Shown one piece after another: positions 17,453 through 25,466 of a stretch of DNA of 64,000 nucleotides. Positions within the stretch are counted from its first letter, which is position 1. Every line of letters begins with the position of its first letter. Location of the stretch: assembly GCF_000935025.1 (NCBI RefSeq), contig NZ_CP010836.1, forward strand, positions 1,798,001-1,862,000. The letters are read 5' to 3'. The notes under the pieces were generated by a model. The model was not told the origin of the DNA and did no database searches. It worked only from the letters and a program-made list of their open reading frames with translations. Origin of the DNA: Sphingomonas hengshuiensis. Its GTDB lineage: Bacteria > Pseudomonadota > Alphaproteobacteria > Sphingomonadales > Sphingomonadaceae. Both the position numbers and the translations under genes were made by a program.

Positions 17453-18850
17453 TTAGCGCCAGCCGCCGCCCAGCGCCTTGTACAGCGCGACCGCCGCCTG
17501 GCCCTTTGCCGCACGCGCCTGCTGGTCACGGCGTTCTGCGGCGAGCAGCGACTGGCGCGCGCGCTGAAGCGTGAGGCGGTCGTCCTCGCCCGCGGTTGCG
17601 CGGCGATCGGCGAGCGCGAAGGCGGCGCGTTCGCGGGTGAGTGCGGCTTCGGCCTCGGTGGCGGCGGTGCGGGCGTTGACGAAGCGGTTGATCGCCGCCT
17701 CGCTGTCCGACAGCGCGCCGATCACTGCCTTTTCATAGCGCGCGGCGGCGCCGTCGACGCGGGCGTCGGCGCTGCGGATCTGGGCGCGGACAGTGCCGCC
17801 CGAGAAGATCGGCCACGATATGCTCGGCCCGATCTGGAGCCGGGTGCTGTTCGACGAGGTCATATCGCCAATGTCGCGCGCCTGCTGCCCGACGCTGCCG
17901 ATCAGGCTGAAGCGTGGGAACAGATCGGCGGTCGCGACGCCGACATCGGCGGTGGCGGCGGCAAGCTCGCGCTCGGCCCGGCGGATATCAGGGCGGCGTT
18001 CGAGCAGGTCGGAGCGGACGCCGGCGAGGATCGTGTCCGGGCTGGCGGGCAGCGGGGCGGGCACGAGCAGGCCGGGCGCGACCTGTTCGGGCGGCGCGCC
18101 GAGCAGCGCGGCGATCCGATAGGCGGCGGCGGCAGCGCGGGCGCGGGCGTCGGGGATTGCGGCGGCGCTGGTCCGGGCCGCGCCCTCGGCACGCTCCAGT
18201 TCGAGCTGCGACGCCTCCCCCGCATCGGCGCGCAGCCGGGTGAGCCGCGCAAGTTCGGCATCGGAGGCGGCCAATGCCTCGGCAATCGCGCCATCGGCCT
18301 GGGCTAGGCGGAGGTCGAGATAGCTGCGCACGGTCTCGCCGATCAGCGTCAGCATCACGTCACGCCGCGCGAAGGTCGCCGCCTCGACGCGCGCGGTCGC
18401 CGCCTGTGCCTGGCGCGTGCGGCGGCCCCACAGGTCGATTTCCCAGCTCGCGTCGAAGCCGAGGTCGAACAGCGGAAACTCGCGCGCCACGCCTGGGAAG
18501 CGCGAGATCGGGAGCTGGCCGTTCTCGCTCAGGACATTCTCGGTCGCCGATCCGGTCGCCTGGAGCGTGGGCCGGCGCCCGCCGAGCACTGCGTCGCGAT
18601 TGGCGCGTGCCTCGGCGATGCGGGCCTCGGCTTCGGCGAGGTCGGGGGTGCCGGCGATCGCGCGGGCAACGAGCGCGGAGAGCTGGGGGTCGCCGAACCG
18701 CTCCCACCAGCTCTGGTCGACTTCGCCGGGCGCGGCGGGTTCAACCCAGTCGGGGCCGGCCTTGGGCGCGGGGCGTGCATAATCGGGGCCGACCGTGGTG
18801 CAGCCGGCGAGCGCCGCGGTGGCGAGCAGCAGGGGCAAGGTCCGGATCAT
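17453..18850 (-). CDS. Outer-membrane efflux lipoprotein (NodT/TolC-like factor)
   Basis: A 465-residue outer-membrane factor. The lipobox is LAGC (Cys16) followed by TTVGPDYARP, a signature of NodT/OprM-type channels. Two long coiled-coil repeats follow (for example LVARAIAGTPDLAEAEARIAEA and LERRPDIRRAERELAAATADVGVA), each with the Asp/Leu pattern of TolC-family hairpins. It forms the trimeric exit duct. It is the last gene of the ABC exporter operon, 4 nt after the second permease, so it probably serves that system. A second NodT-type factor is encoded with the RND pump at 29859. Confidence 0.9.
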   Translation of the reverse strand: MIRTLPLLLATAALAGCTTVGPDYARPAPKAGPDWVEPAAPGEVDQSWWERFGDPQLSALVARAIAGTPDLAEAEARIAEARANRDAVLGGRRPTLQATGSATENVLSENGQLPISRFPGVAREFPLFDLGFDASWEIDLWGRRTRQAQAATARVEAATFARRDVMLTLIGETVRSYLDLRLAQADGAIAEALAASDAELARLTRLRADAGEASQLELERAEGAARTSAAAIPDARARAAAAAYRIAALLGAPPEQVAPGLLVPAPLPASPDTILAGVRSDLLERRPDIRRAERELAAATADVGVATADLFPRFSLIGSVGQQARDIGDMTSSNSTRLQIGPSISWPIFSGGTVRAQIRSADARVDGAAARYEKAVIGALSDSEAAINRFVNARTAATEAEAALTRERAAFALADRRATAGEDDRLTLQRARQSLLAAERRDQQARAAKGQAAVALYKALGGGWR

Positions 18851-18854
18851 CGCT

Positions 18855-19982
18855 CTACTCCATCCGCGCGCGGAACAGCCAGGCCGCAGCCGCCAGCGTC
18901 GCGCACGCGATCAGGCCCATCGGCCAAAGTTGGTGGAACACCGCGCCCGCCGGGATCGCCTTGAGGAACAGCCCCTGGACGATCACCAGGAAATAGCGCG
19001 CAGGATCGAGATAAGTGATCGGCTGAAGCCAACTCGGCATGTTGTCGATCGGGCTGGCATAGCCCGACAACAGGATCAGCGGCGTGGTGACGAGGAACAC
19101 CCCCAGAAACGCCTGTTGCTGGGTCTGCGCCGCCGCCGACACCACCATCCCCATCCCGATCAGCGCGAGCAGGTACATCGCCAGCGACAGGAAGAAGAGC
19201 AGCAGCGACCCGGTGAACGGTACCCCGAATACCAGCGGGGCGATGACCAGATAGGCGCTGCCGTTGATCATCCCGATCAGGAAGGGCGGCACCATCTTGC
19301 CGATCAATATCTCGTGGACGCGCAGCGGCGACACCATGAGCTGGTCGAACGTCCCCAGCTCGCGTTCGCGTGCGACGCTTTGCGACGTGATCGCCAGCCC
19401 CGCGACCGAGGTGATGATCGCCACCAGCGACGGCAGCGTGAACCAGATGAAGTCAAGCGACGGGTTGTACCAGTTGGTGACGACGCTGCCCCCGCCCCCC
19501 GCTGCCACGCGCGGGGCGAGATCGGCGCCGAGCGTGCCGACGATCTGGGTAAGATAGCCGGTCACGATCTGCGCCGCGTTCGAGCGCCGCCCGTCGAGGA
19601 CCACGCCGATCGTCGCGGGCTCGCCGCGCGCGATCTTGCGGTCGAAGTCCTGGTCGATCACCAGCGCGGCGATGACCTTCTGGTCGTCGACGGCCTCGCG
19701 GAGCTGTGCGGTGCTGGCCAGCGGCACGATCCTGCGGAAATTCGGACTGCCCGCGATCCGCTGGACCAACTCCGCCGAATGCGCGCCGCTGCTGCGGTCG
19801 AGCAGGCCGATGTCGACATTCTTGACGTCGAGCGTGGTCGCGAAGGTGAAGATGAAGAGCTGCATCAGCGGCGGCACGAACAGCACGATCCGCGACTTGG
19901 GATCGCGCAGCACCGCCCATAGCTCCTTGACGATCATCGCTGCCAACCGGCGCAAGCCGAGGGATTTGAGGAGCCCGCCCAT
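18855..19982 (-). CDS. ABC-2 type transporter permease (YbhR-like)
   Basis: A 375-residue inner-membrane permease. One N-terminal helix (LFVPPLMQLFIFTFATTL) is followed by a large periplasmic domain (about 55-170) and five C-terminal helices, including SLVAIITSVAGLAITSQSVARERELGTFDQLMVSPL, the conserved cytosolic element of ABC-2 permeases. It pairs with the adjacent permease at 19983-21125; their genes abut with no gap. Together with the double ATPase and HlyD-like subunit it matches the YbhFSR exporter of enterobacteria, which exports drugs and perhaps cations. Confidence 0.9.
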   Translation of the reverse strand: MGGLLKSLGLRRLAAMIVKELWAVLRDPKSRIVLFVPPLMQLFIFTFATTLDVKNVDIGLLDRSSGAHSAELVQRIAGSPNFRRIVPLASTAQLREAVDDQKVIAALVIDQDFDRKIARGEPATIGVVLDGRRSNAAQIVTGYLTQIVGTLGADLAPRVAAGGGGSVVTNWYNPSLDFIWFTLPSLVAIITSVAGLAITSQSVARERELGTFDQLMVSPLRVHEILIGKMVPPFLIGMINGSAYLVIAPLVFGVPFTGSLLLFFLSLAMYLLALIGMGMVVSAAAQTQQQAFLGVFLVTTPLILLSGYASPIDNMPSWLQPITYLDPARYFLVIVQGLFLKAIPAGAVFHQLWPMGLIACATLAAAAWLFRARME

Positions 19983-21125
19983 CTAGTCGAGGCTCCGCCG
20001 CGTCACGCGGAACGACAGGAGGAAGAACAGCGCGCCGAACCCCAGCATGATGCCGATATTGGGCAGGATCAGCCTCCATTGGTCGCCGGCGAGGAATACC
20101 GATTCGAGGCAGGGGATAAGGTAGCGCGCAGGCACCAGATAGGTCAGCGCCTGGATCGGCCAGGGCATCGACGAAATCTCGTAGATGAACCCCGATAGCA
20201 GGAAGGTGGGCAGGAAGGCCGAGAGCAGTGCGATCTGGCTCGCGACGAACTGGTTCTTGGTCGCCGCCGAGATGAAAAGCCCCAGCCCGAGCGCGGGCAT
20301 CAGGAATGCCGAGGATATCGCGAACAAGGTCAGCACCGATCCCCGGAACGGCACCCCGAACACCCACACCCCGATCACCGCGCACAGCGCCATCGATGCC
20401 TGTGCCAGGAAGAAATAGGGGATGACCTTGCTCGCGATGAATTCGGCCATGCTGATCGGCGTCGCCATCATCGCCTCCATCGTCCCCCGCTCCCATTCGC
20501 GCGCGACGACCAAAGCGGTCAGCAGCGTGCCGACCATCGTCATGACGTTGGCGATCGATCCGGGGACGAGGAAATAGCGGCTCTTCAGCTCGGGATTATA
20601 CCAATAGCGTGCAGAGATGCTGACCGGCGGCCCGGCGGCGCGTGGGTTGCGCTCCAGCCCCTCTGCCTGCGCCCAGGTCGCGCGGACGCCCTCGCCATAG
20701 GCGGCGGCGAAGCTCGCGGTATTGGGCTGGGATCCGTCGGTGATGATCTGGATCGGCGGCACGCGCCCGCGCTTCACGCCCGCGCCGAAATCCTGCGGGA
20801 TGACGATGATCGCGCGCAATTCGCCATCCACCATCCGCCCGCGCACCTCCGCCAGCGACCGCACCGTCGTCACCTCGAAATAGCGCGAGGTGCGATAGGC
20901 CTCTGCCAACCGCAGCGCGGGGCCGCTGCTGTCCTGCACGACCAGCCCGATCCGCGTCCGGCTGGTGTCGAGCGACACCGCATAGCCGAACAGGAAGAGC
21001 AGGATCATCGGCAGCACGAACGCGATGAGGAAGGTCGAGGGATCGCGCAGGATCTGCGCGGTTTCCTTGCGCACCAGCGCGGCGACGCGGCGAAGGTCGA
21101 AGCGGAAACTGGCAGAGCGGGTCAC
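19983..21125 (-). CDS. ABC-2 type transporter permease (YbhS-like)
   Basis: A permease of about 380 residues with the same layout as its neighbour: an N-terminal helix (FLIAFVLPMILLFLFGYAV), a periplasmic domain, then five helices and the VAREWERGTMEAMMATPIS element. GTG 21125 is chosen as start because GGGAG lies 8 nt upstream; a GTG at 21134 would leave only 1 nt. It is unusual in having a 148-nt gap from the ATPase gene, filled by a hairpin repeat (21141-21233), whereas other genes of the operon are packed tightly. The repeat could weaken or tune expression of the permeases relative to the ATPase. Confidence 0.88.
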   Translation of the reverse strand: MTRSASFRFDLRRVAALVRKETAQILRDPSTFLIAFVLPMILLFLFGYAVSLDTSRTRIGLVVQDSSGPALRLAEAYRTSRYFEVTTVRSLAEVRGRMVDGELRAIIVIPQDFGAGVKRGRVPPIQIITDGSQPNTASFAAAYGEGVRATWAQAEGLERNPRAAGPPVSISARYWYNPELKSRYFLVPGSIANVMTMVGTLLTALVVAREWERGTMEAMMATPISMAEFIASKVIPYFFLAQASMALCAVIGVWVFGVPFRGSVLTLFAISSAFLMPALGLGLFISAATKNQFVASQIALLSAFLPTFLLSGFIYEISSMPWPIQALTYLVPARYLIPCLESVFLAGDQWRLILPNIGIMLGFGALFFLLSFRVTRRSLD

Positions 21126-21140
21126 TGTCCACACTCCCGG

Positions 21141-21233
21141 TCATCCTGACGAAAGTCAGGATCCATTCGCTTCAACCGGCCTTCTTGCGCCACCAACGGA
21201 GCAACGAATGGATCCCAGCTTGCGCTGGGATGA
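21141..21233. repeat. Inverted hairpin repeat inside ABC exporter operon
   Basis: Two 29-nt arms (21141-21169 and 21205-21233) are imperfect inverted copies of each other. They share the 11-nt CGAATGGATCC and the terminal GGATGA, while the middle of each arm differs. Each arm is itself a hairpin: TCCTGAC/GTCAGGA on the left and CCCAGC/GCTGGG on the right. It sits between the ATPase and permease genes of one operon. The design resembles the inverted repeat at 55441-55533, so it may be a dispersed palindromic element of this genome. Confidence 0.75.
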
Positions 21234-21273
21234 CGATGCTGGCGGGCGCGAGGCGGGCACTTCAGAATCTGCA

Positions 21274-23004
21274 TCATGCCGCCTCGCGCCCGGTGCCGCG
21301 CTCGCGGTCGAACGCCTCGATCAGCGCGATAAAGGCGTCCTCCATCGTCGGATCGTCGATCCCGGCGAGTTCCCCCGCCTTGGCCTTCAGCTCGTCGGGG
21401 GTGCCCGTCGCGATCTGCTCGGCGCGGTAGATCAGCGTCACCCGGTCGCAATATTCGGCTTCGTCCATGAAGTGCGTGGTGACCAGCACGGTCACGCCCT
21501 TCTCGACCAGCCCGTTGATATGTGTCCAGAATTCGCGCCGCGTCACCGGATCGACGCCCGAAGTGGGCTCGTCGAGAAACAGCACCGGCGGCTCGTGCAT
21601 CACCGCGCAGGCAAGCGCCAGCCGCTGCTTGAAGCCGAGCGGGAGGGTGCCTGCATTGCTATCCATCTTGTCGCGCAGCTCGAAAATCTCGGCCATCGCG
21701 TCGATTGCGCGGCGCGCCTGTTCGCGGTCGAGGTCATAGGCGCCGGCGAAGAAATCGAGGTTCTGGCGGACGCTCAGATCGCCATAGAGCGAGAATTTCT
21801 GCGCCATATAGCCGAGCGACGCCCGCGCGTCGGCGCGCGCCGAACGCAGCGACTTGCCCGCCACCGCGCCCTTGCCCGCGGTCGGCGTGAGCAGCCCGCA
21901 CAGCATCTTGAACGTCGTCGATTTGCCCGCGCCGTTCGGCCCCAACAGCCCGAAAATCTGGCCGCGCGGGATCTGGAAATCCATGTCCTTCGCCGCGACG
22001 AAATCGCCGAAGCGCTTGGTCAGTCCCTTGGCCTCGATCGCGTTCTCGCTGCTTTCGGGGATGGTACGATAGCGTTCGGCGAGCTTGCTCGTCCCCGAAG
22101 GCCCGCCGCCCAACCGTTCGATAAAGCCATCCTCGAAGCGCGGCTCGGCGGGCGTGACGTTCGTCCCCGCGCCCGCGTTCAGCGCCGCAGCTTCGGGAAT
22201 CGGCTTGCCGTCCGCGATCAGCAGCCGCACCGAGCGGCCCTGGATCGTGCCGTCGATCACGTCGTCGCGATCCAGCGCCTGTGTCAGAAACCGGCGGCGC
22301 CGCGCCTCGAAGCCCGAGACCCGGATCACCCGATCGGAGACGCGATCGGTCAGGTCGCGCGGAGGGCCGTCGAACAGCAGCTTGCCTTCGTTGAGCAGAT
22401 AGACGGTGTCGCACTTCTCCGCTTCGTCGAGATAGGCGGTGGACCATAGCACGCCGATCCCCTGGTCGGTCAGGTCGCCGACCATCGCCCAAAGCTCGCG
22501 CCGCGAAATCGGATCGACCCCCACCCCCGGCTCGTCGAGCAGCAGCACCTTGGGCGTCTTGACCAGCGCGCAGGCCAGCCCGAGCTTCTGCTTCATGCCC
22601 CCCGACAGCTTGCCCGCGAGCCGATCCTGGAAGCGCGCGAGATCGGTGAAGTCGAGCAGCCGCTTGAAACTGTCCGGCTGTTCGGCGCGCGGCAGCCCGC
22701 GGACCTCGGCATAGAGGCGCAGATTCTCGACCACCGACAGGTCTTCGTAGAGGCCGAAGCGCTGGGGCATATAGCCCAGGTCGTCGAGCCGATCGCCCGG
22801 CAAACCGCCCAGCATCGCGACGCTGCCCGATGTCGGCGCCATCAGCCCCGCCAGGATACGGATCAGCGTGGTCTTGCCCGCCCCGTCCGGCCCGACCAGT
22901 CCGGTGATCTTCCCCGGAGCGATCGCCATCGACACGCCGTCCAGCGCGCAGACGGCGTCGAAGCGCTTCACCAGAGCATCGGTATGGGCGAGCGGTTCGG
23001 CCAC
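21274..23004 (-). CDS. ABC transporter ATPase with two nucleotide-binding domains (YbhF-like)
   Basis: A 576-residue cytosolic protein with two fused ATPase domains. Domain 1: Walker A GPDGAGKT (38-45), signature LSGGMKQ (133-139), Walker B KVLLLDEPG. Domain 2: Walker A GPNGAGKS (354-361), degenerate signature LPLGFKQ, Walker B VLFLDEPTSGVDP. The loss of the SGG in the second signature makes the two sites asymmetric. Start is GTG 23004, 2 nt after the HlyD-like gene. Double ATPase, two ABC-2 permeases and an HlyD subunit define the YbhGFSR-type exporter. Confidence 0.92.
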   Translation of the reverse strand: MAEPLAHTDALVKRFDAVCALDGVSMAIAPGKITGLVGPDGAGKTTLIRILAGLMAPTSGSVAMLGGLPGDRLDDLGYMPQRFGLYEDLSVVENLRLYAEVRGLPRAEQPDSFKRLLDFTDLARFQDRLAGKLSGGMKQKLGLACALVKTPKVLLLDEPGVGVDPISRRELWAMVGDLTDQGIGVLWSTAYLDEAEKCDTVYLLNEGKLLFDGPPRDLTDRVSDRVIRVSGFEARRRRFLTQALDRDDVIDGTIQGRSVRLLIADGKPIPEAAALNAGAGTNVTPAEPRFEDGFIERLGGGPSGTSKLAERYRTIPESSENAIEAKGLTKRFGDFVAAKDMDFQIPRGQIFGLLGPNGAGKSTTFKMLCGLLTPTAGKGAVAGKSLRSARADARASLGYMAQKFSLYGDLSVRQNLDFFAGAYDLDREQARRAIDAMAEIFELRDKMDSNAGTLPLGFKQRLALACAVMHEPPVLFLDEPTSGVDPVTRREFWTHINGLVEKGVTVLVTTHFMDEAEYCDRVTLIYRAEQIATGTPDELKAKAGELAGIDDPTMEDAFIALIEAFDRERGTGREAA

Positions 23005-23006
23005 GC

Positions 23007-24014
23007 TCAGTTCTTGTGCGGCGGGCGGGCGCCGGGGACCGCGACGGTCACCGGCTGGCCCTGGCGCAGTGCGTCGTCGGGGTCGGAGACGATCACGCGG
23101 AGCTGATAGACCAGATCGGTGCGCAGGTTCGCGGTCTCGACCGACTTGGGGGTGAACTCGGCGCGCGGCGAGATATAGCCGATCGTCCCCTGATAGCGTT
23201 TCGGATTGCCGTCCGCGGTCACGACCACGCGCATGCCGGGGCTGATCCGCGCCAGATCGCTTTCGGCGACATAGGCACGCACCCGCATCGGTCGGTCGAT
23301 CGCCAGCGTCAGCACGGTCTCGCCCGGCTGGACGATCGCGCCGGGTTCGCGGGCGCGGGTGACGACCACGCCATCGGTCGCAGCGTGCAATTTGGTGTCC
23401 GACAGGTCGGTCGACGAGCCCGTACGCGCCGCCTCCGCCGCGCGCAGATCGGCCTCGGCGGCGGCGATGTCTTCGGGCCGGCTCCCGGCGTTGAGCAGCG
23501 ACAGGCCCTGCTGCGCCTCGAGCAGTTGCGCGCGGGCACGGTCGCGCTGCGCCAGCGTCTGTTCCCAGATATCGCGGCTGATCGCGCCGGGCTCGACCAG
23601 TGGCTGGCGGCGCGCATAATCCGCCTCGGCATCGCGGGCGAGCGCGGCGGCGGCGGTGACGCGCGCGCGCGCCTGGGCGATGTCCTGGCGCCGGTTGCCG
23701 TTGCGCAGCTTGGCGAGCTGCGCCCGGGCCTGGGCAACGCGGGCGTCGGCCTGCGCGCTGCGGCTGTCCAGCGTGTCGGTTTCGAGCGTGGCGAGCAATT
23801 GCCCTGTTTTGACCCGCGCGCCCTCCTCCACCCCGATCGCGGCGATGCGCCCGTTGACGCGGAAGCCGAGGTCGACTTCGCGGATGTCGACATTGCCGTT
23901 GAGCGTGAGGCCGGGCTGCACCCGCGGCTGCAACAGGCCGAAGCCGCCGGTGGCGACGGCGGTCACGACCAGCACGACGGCTATGACTATCAACGCGATA
24001 CGGCGGCGGTCCAT
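23007..24014 (-). CDS. HlyD-family periplasmic adaptor subunit (YbhG-like)
   Basis: A 335-residue adaptor. One N-terminal membrane helix (IALIVIAVVLVVTAVATGGFGLL) is followed by the biotinyl-lipoyl-like half motif (LNGNVDIREVDLGFRVNGRI; VKTGQLLATLETD), a long alpha-hairpin (about 85-205) and the second lipoyl half with TDGVVVTRAREPGAIVQPGE. It links the inner-membrane ABC permeases to the outer-membrane factor. ATG 24014 overlaps the TetR stop by one base (TGATG). The order regulator, adaptor, ATPase, permease, permease is the same as E. coli cecR-ybhGFSR. Confidence 0.9.
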   Translation of the reverse strand: MDRRRIALIVIAVVLVVTAVATGGFGLLQPRVQPGLTLNGNVDIREVDLGFRVNGRIAAIGVEEGARVKTGQLLATLETDTLDSRSAQADARVAQARAQLAKLRNGNRRQDIAQARARVTAAAALARDAEADYARRQPLVEPGAISRDIWEQTLAQRDRARAQLLEAQQGLSLLNAGSRPEDIAAAEADLRAAEAARTGSSTDLSDTKLHAATDGVVVTRAREPGAIVQPGETVLTLAIDRPMRVRAYVAESDLARISPGMRVVVTADGNPKRYQGTIGYISPRAEFTPKSVETANLRTDLVYQLRVIVSDPDDALRQGQPVTVAVPGARPPHKN

Positions 24015-24631
24015 CACGGCGTCTCCGAAAGAATGCAAAGGGCGTTGGCGCGCAAGCGGGCGCGCAACAGCGTCTGGGTGGATTCGTCCAGCGTGTCGGT
24101 ACCGAGCACCCTGCACACCGTCGCCCGGCACACGCGCAGCACCAGCGCCTGGCCGAACAGCAACAGCCCGGTCGCCAACGCCTCCCGGCGCGGAAGATCG
24201 GGGCGGATACGCGTGATCAGCGCGATGAACACGTCGACGACGCGCTGGATCACCCCGGCGTAGAGCCGGTCAAAGGCTTCGGTGGGGTTTTGCTGCTCGC
24301 GCACGACGAAAGCCGACCAGGTCGCCGATTCGGGGAGCATCATCACCGCCGCCACATTGTCGAGCAGTTGAAGCAAGGCTTCGGTCGCGTCTTCGTGCGT
24401 CCCCTCGCACGCGGTGCGGGCCATAGTCAGCGCGGGCGTAAGCCGGTCCGCCATCGCCGCAGCGATATAGTCGGCGGCCGCCAGGTAAAGCCCCTGCTTC
24501 CCACCGAAATGATACGTGATCGACGACATCGCGGTCCCCGACGCGTGCGCGATGTCGCGCGTGCTGGCGCCTTCGAACCCAACCCGGCCAAACCGGTCGA
24601 TCGCCGTTTCAAGAAGCGCATGCTGGACCAA
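24014..24631 (-). CDS. TetR-family regulator, CecR (YbiH)-like
   Basis: A 205-residue repressor. The N-terminal helix-turn-helix is LLETAIDRFGRVGFEGASTRDIAHASG, then TAMSSITYHFGGKQGLYLAAADYI. The C-terminal ligand domain looks like the DUF1956 type found in CecR. The start is probably the TTG at 24631, with GGAG 6 nt upstream. It is the first gene of the exporter operon, as cecR is in E. coli, so it likely represses its own operon. A perfect 16-bp palindrome 12 nt upstream is the obvious operator candidate (24643-24658). Confidence 0.86.
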   Translation of the reverse strand: MVQHALLETAIDRFGRVGFEGASTRDIAHASGTAMSSITYHFGGKQGLYLAAADYIAAAMADRLTPALTMARTACEGTHEDATEALLQLLDNVAAVMMLPESATWSAFVVREQQNPTEAFDRLYAGVIQRVVDVFIALITRIRPDLPRREALATGLLLFGQALVLRVCRATVCRVLGTDTLDESTQTLLRARLRANALCILSETP

Positions 24632-24642
24632 GCCAAACTCCG

Positions 24643-24658
24643 GTTCGTTCGAACGAAC
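24643..24658. promoter_or_regulatory. Perfect 16-bp palindrome, candidate operator of CecR-like regulator
   Basis: GTTCGTTCGAACGAAC is its own reverse complement. It lies 12-27 nt before the TTG start of the TetR gene. On the minus strand, TTGCGC and TAAGGC separated by 17 nt just upstream could be a -35/-10 pair, placing the palindrome close to the transcription start. The location and symmetry fit an autoregulatory TetR operator; binding is inference. Confidence 0.65.
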
Positions 24659-24700
24659 GTGGCCTTACGCCTTGTCTTGCTGCAGCGCAATAGAACCCCG

Positions 24701-25297
24701 CTAGACCTTTTCCGGATGATCCGAGAGCGCCGCCGAGAACAACGCGCGCAGCCTGGTCCGCAAAACGCCAGGGTCGGCAGTGTGCAACGCATCGTTGGCC
24801 ACCGCATTGCGCATGATGCCGGCACCCATGAGCACCGCCATGCACAGTGTCGCGCGGAGCCGGGCGTCCTCGCCATCGAGGAGGCGTTCGATCGGCACCA
24901 GAATATCTTCGTCGATCGTGTCACGAATGATCCGGGAGGCCTTTGGCGACGATGCCGAGTGGAGCAGGATCAGGATGCGATCGATTTCCACGTCGGCGGC
25001 ATCGCGGTCGACATTGTCGTCGAGGAACAACGACGTGAAATGCTCGACGAGCCCGTCGCGGCTCACCTCTTTCATCAGCGCCCGGCCACCGCGCACGGAT
25101 TCGATGAACAATTGTTCCTTGCTGCCGAAATACCGCCCGACAAGCGCAGGGTCGACGCCGACCGCGCGCGCGATATCGCGGAGGCCGACATTGTCGTAGC
25201 TGTCGCGAGCGAAATGCCGGCGGGCCGCCACGAGCATCGCCTCGCGCGTCGCCGCCGCATTGCGCGTACGCGGCGCGCGTTGGCGGGTTTGGACCAT
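24701..25297 (-). CDS. TetR-family regulator divergent from RND pump
   Basis: A 198-residue repressor with the helix-turn-helix region REAMLVAARRHFARDSYDNVGLRDIARAVG followed by VDPALVGRYFGSKEQLF. The C-terminal domain is all-helical and not assignable to a ligand. ATG 25297 is chosen because AGGAG precedes it by 5 nt; the longer reading from 25366 would run across the operator-like site. It is divergent from the adaptor, RND and outer-membrane factor genes and probably represses them. It ends 69 nt before the CecR-like gene on the same strand. Confidence 0.86.
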   Translation of the reverse strand: MVQTRQRAPRTRNAAATREAMLVAARRHFARDSYDNVGLRDIARAVGVDPALVGRYFGSKEQLFIESVRGGRALMKEVSRDGLVEHFTSLFLDDNVDRDAADVEIDRILILLHSASSPKASRIIRDTIDEDILVPIERLLDGEDARLRATLCMAVLMGAGIMRNAVANDALHTADPGVLRTRLRALFSAALSDHPEKV

Positions 25298-25348
25298 GCC
25301 CTCTCCTAACAGCACCCGGGCGTCCGTCAAACTTTCACATGATTGTAA

Positions 25349-25364
25349 GTCAACAGTCGTTGAC
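25349..25364. promoter_or_regulatory. Inverted repeat in divergent TetR/RND promoter region, candidate operator
   Basis: GTCAAC-AGTC-GTTGAC forms a perfect 6-bp inverted repeat in the 169-bp region between the TetR gene and the RND adaptor gene. It contains a TTGACA hexamer (25360-25365) that could be a -35 element, though the sequence 17 nt on (TAGCGC) is a poor -10. A TATATAAGAT stretch at 25410-25419 is a second possible -10 for the pump operon. A TetR dimer bound here would block transcription; this is inference. Confidence 0.5.
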
Positions 25365-25466
25365 AAAATTTTCGGGGGGTCCTAGCGCCGCGGCTACAGG
25401 CGGACCGTCTATATAAGATCGGCCCCTCGGAGGATGCCGGCGAGCCGGATCAGGAACGTAAAAATC

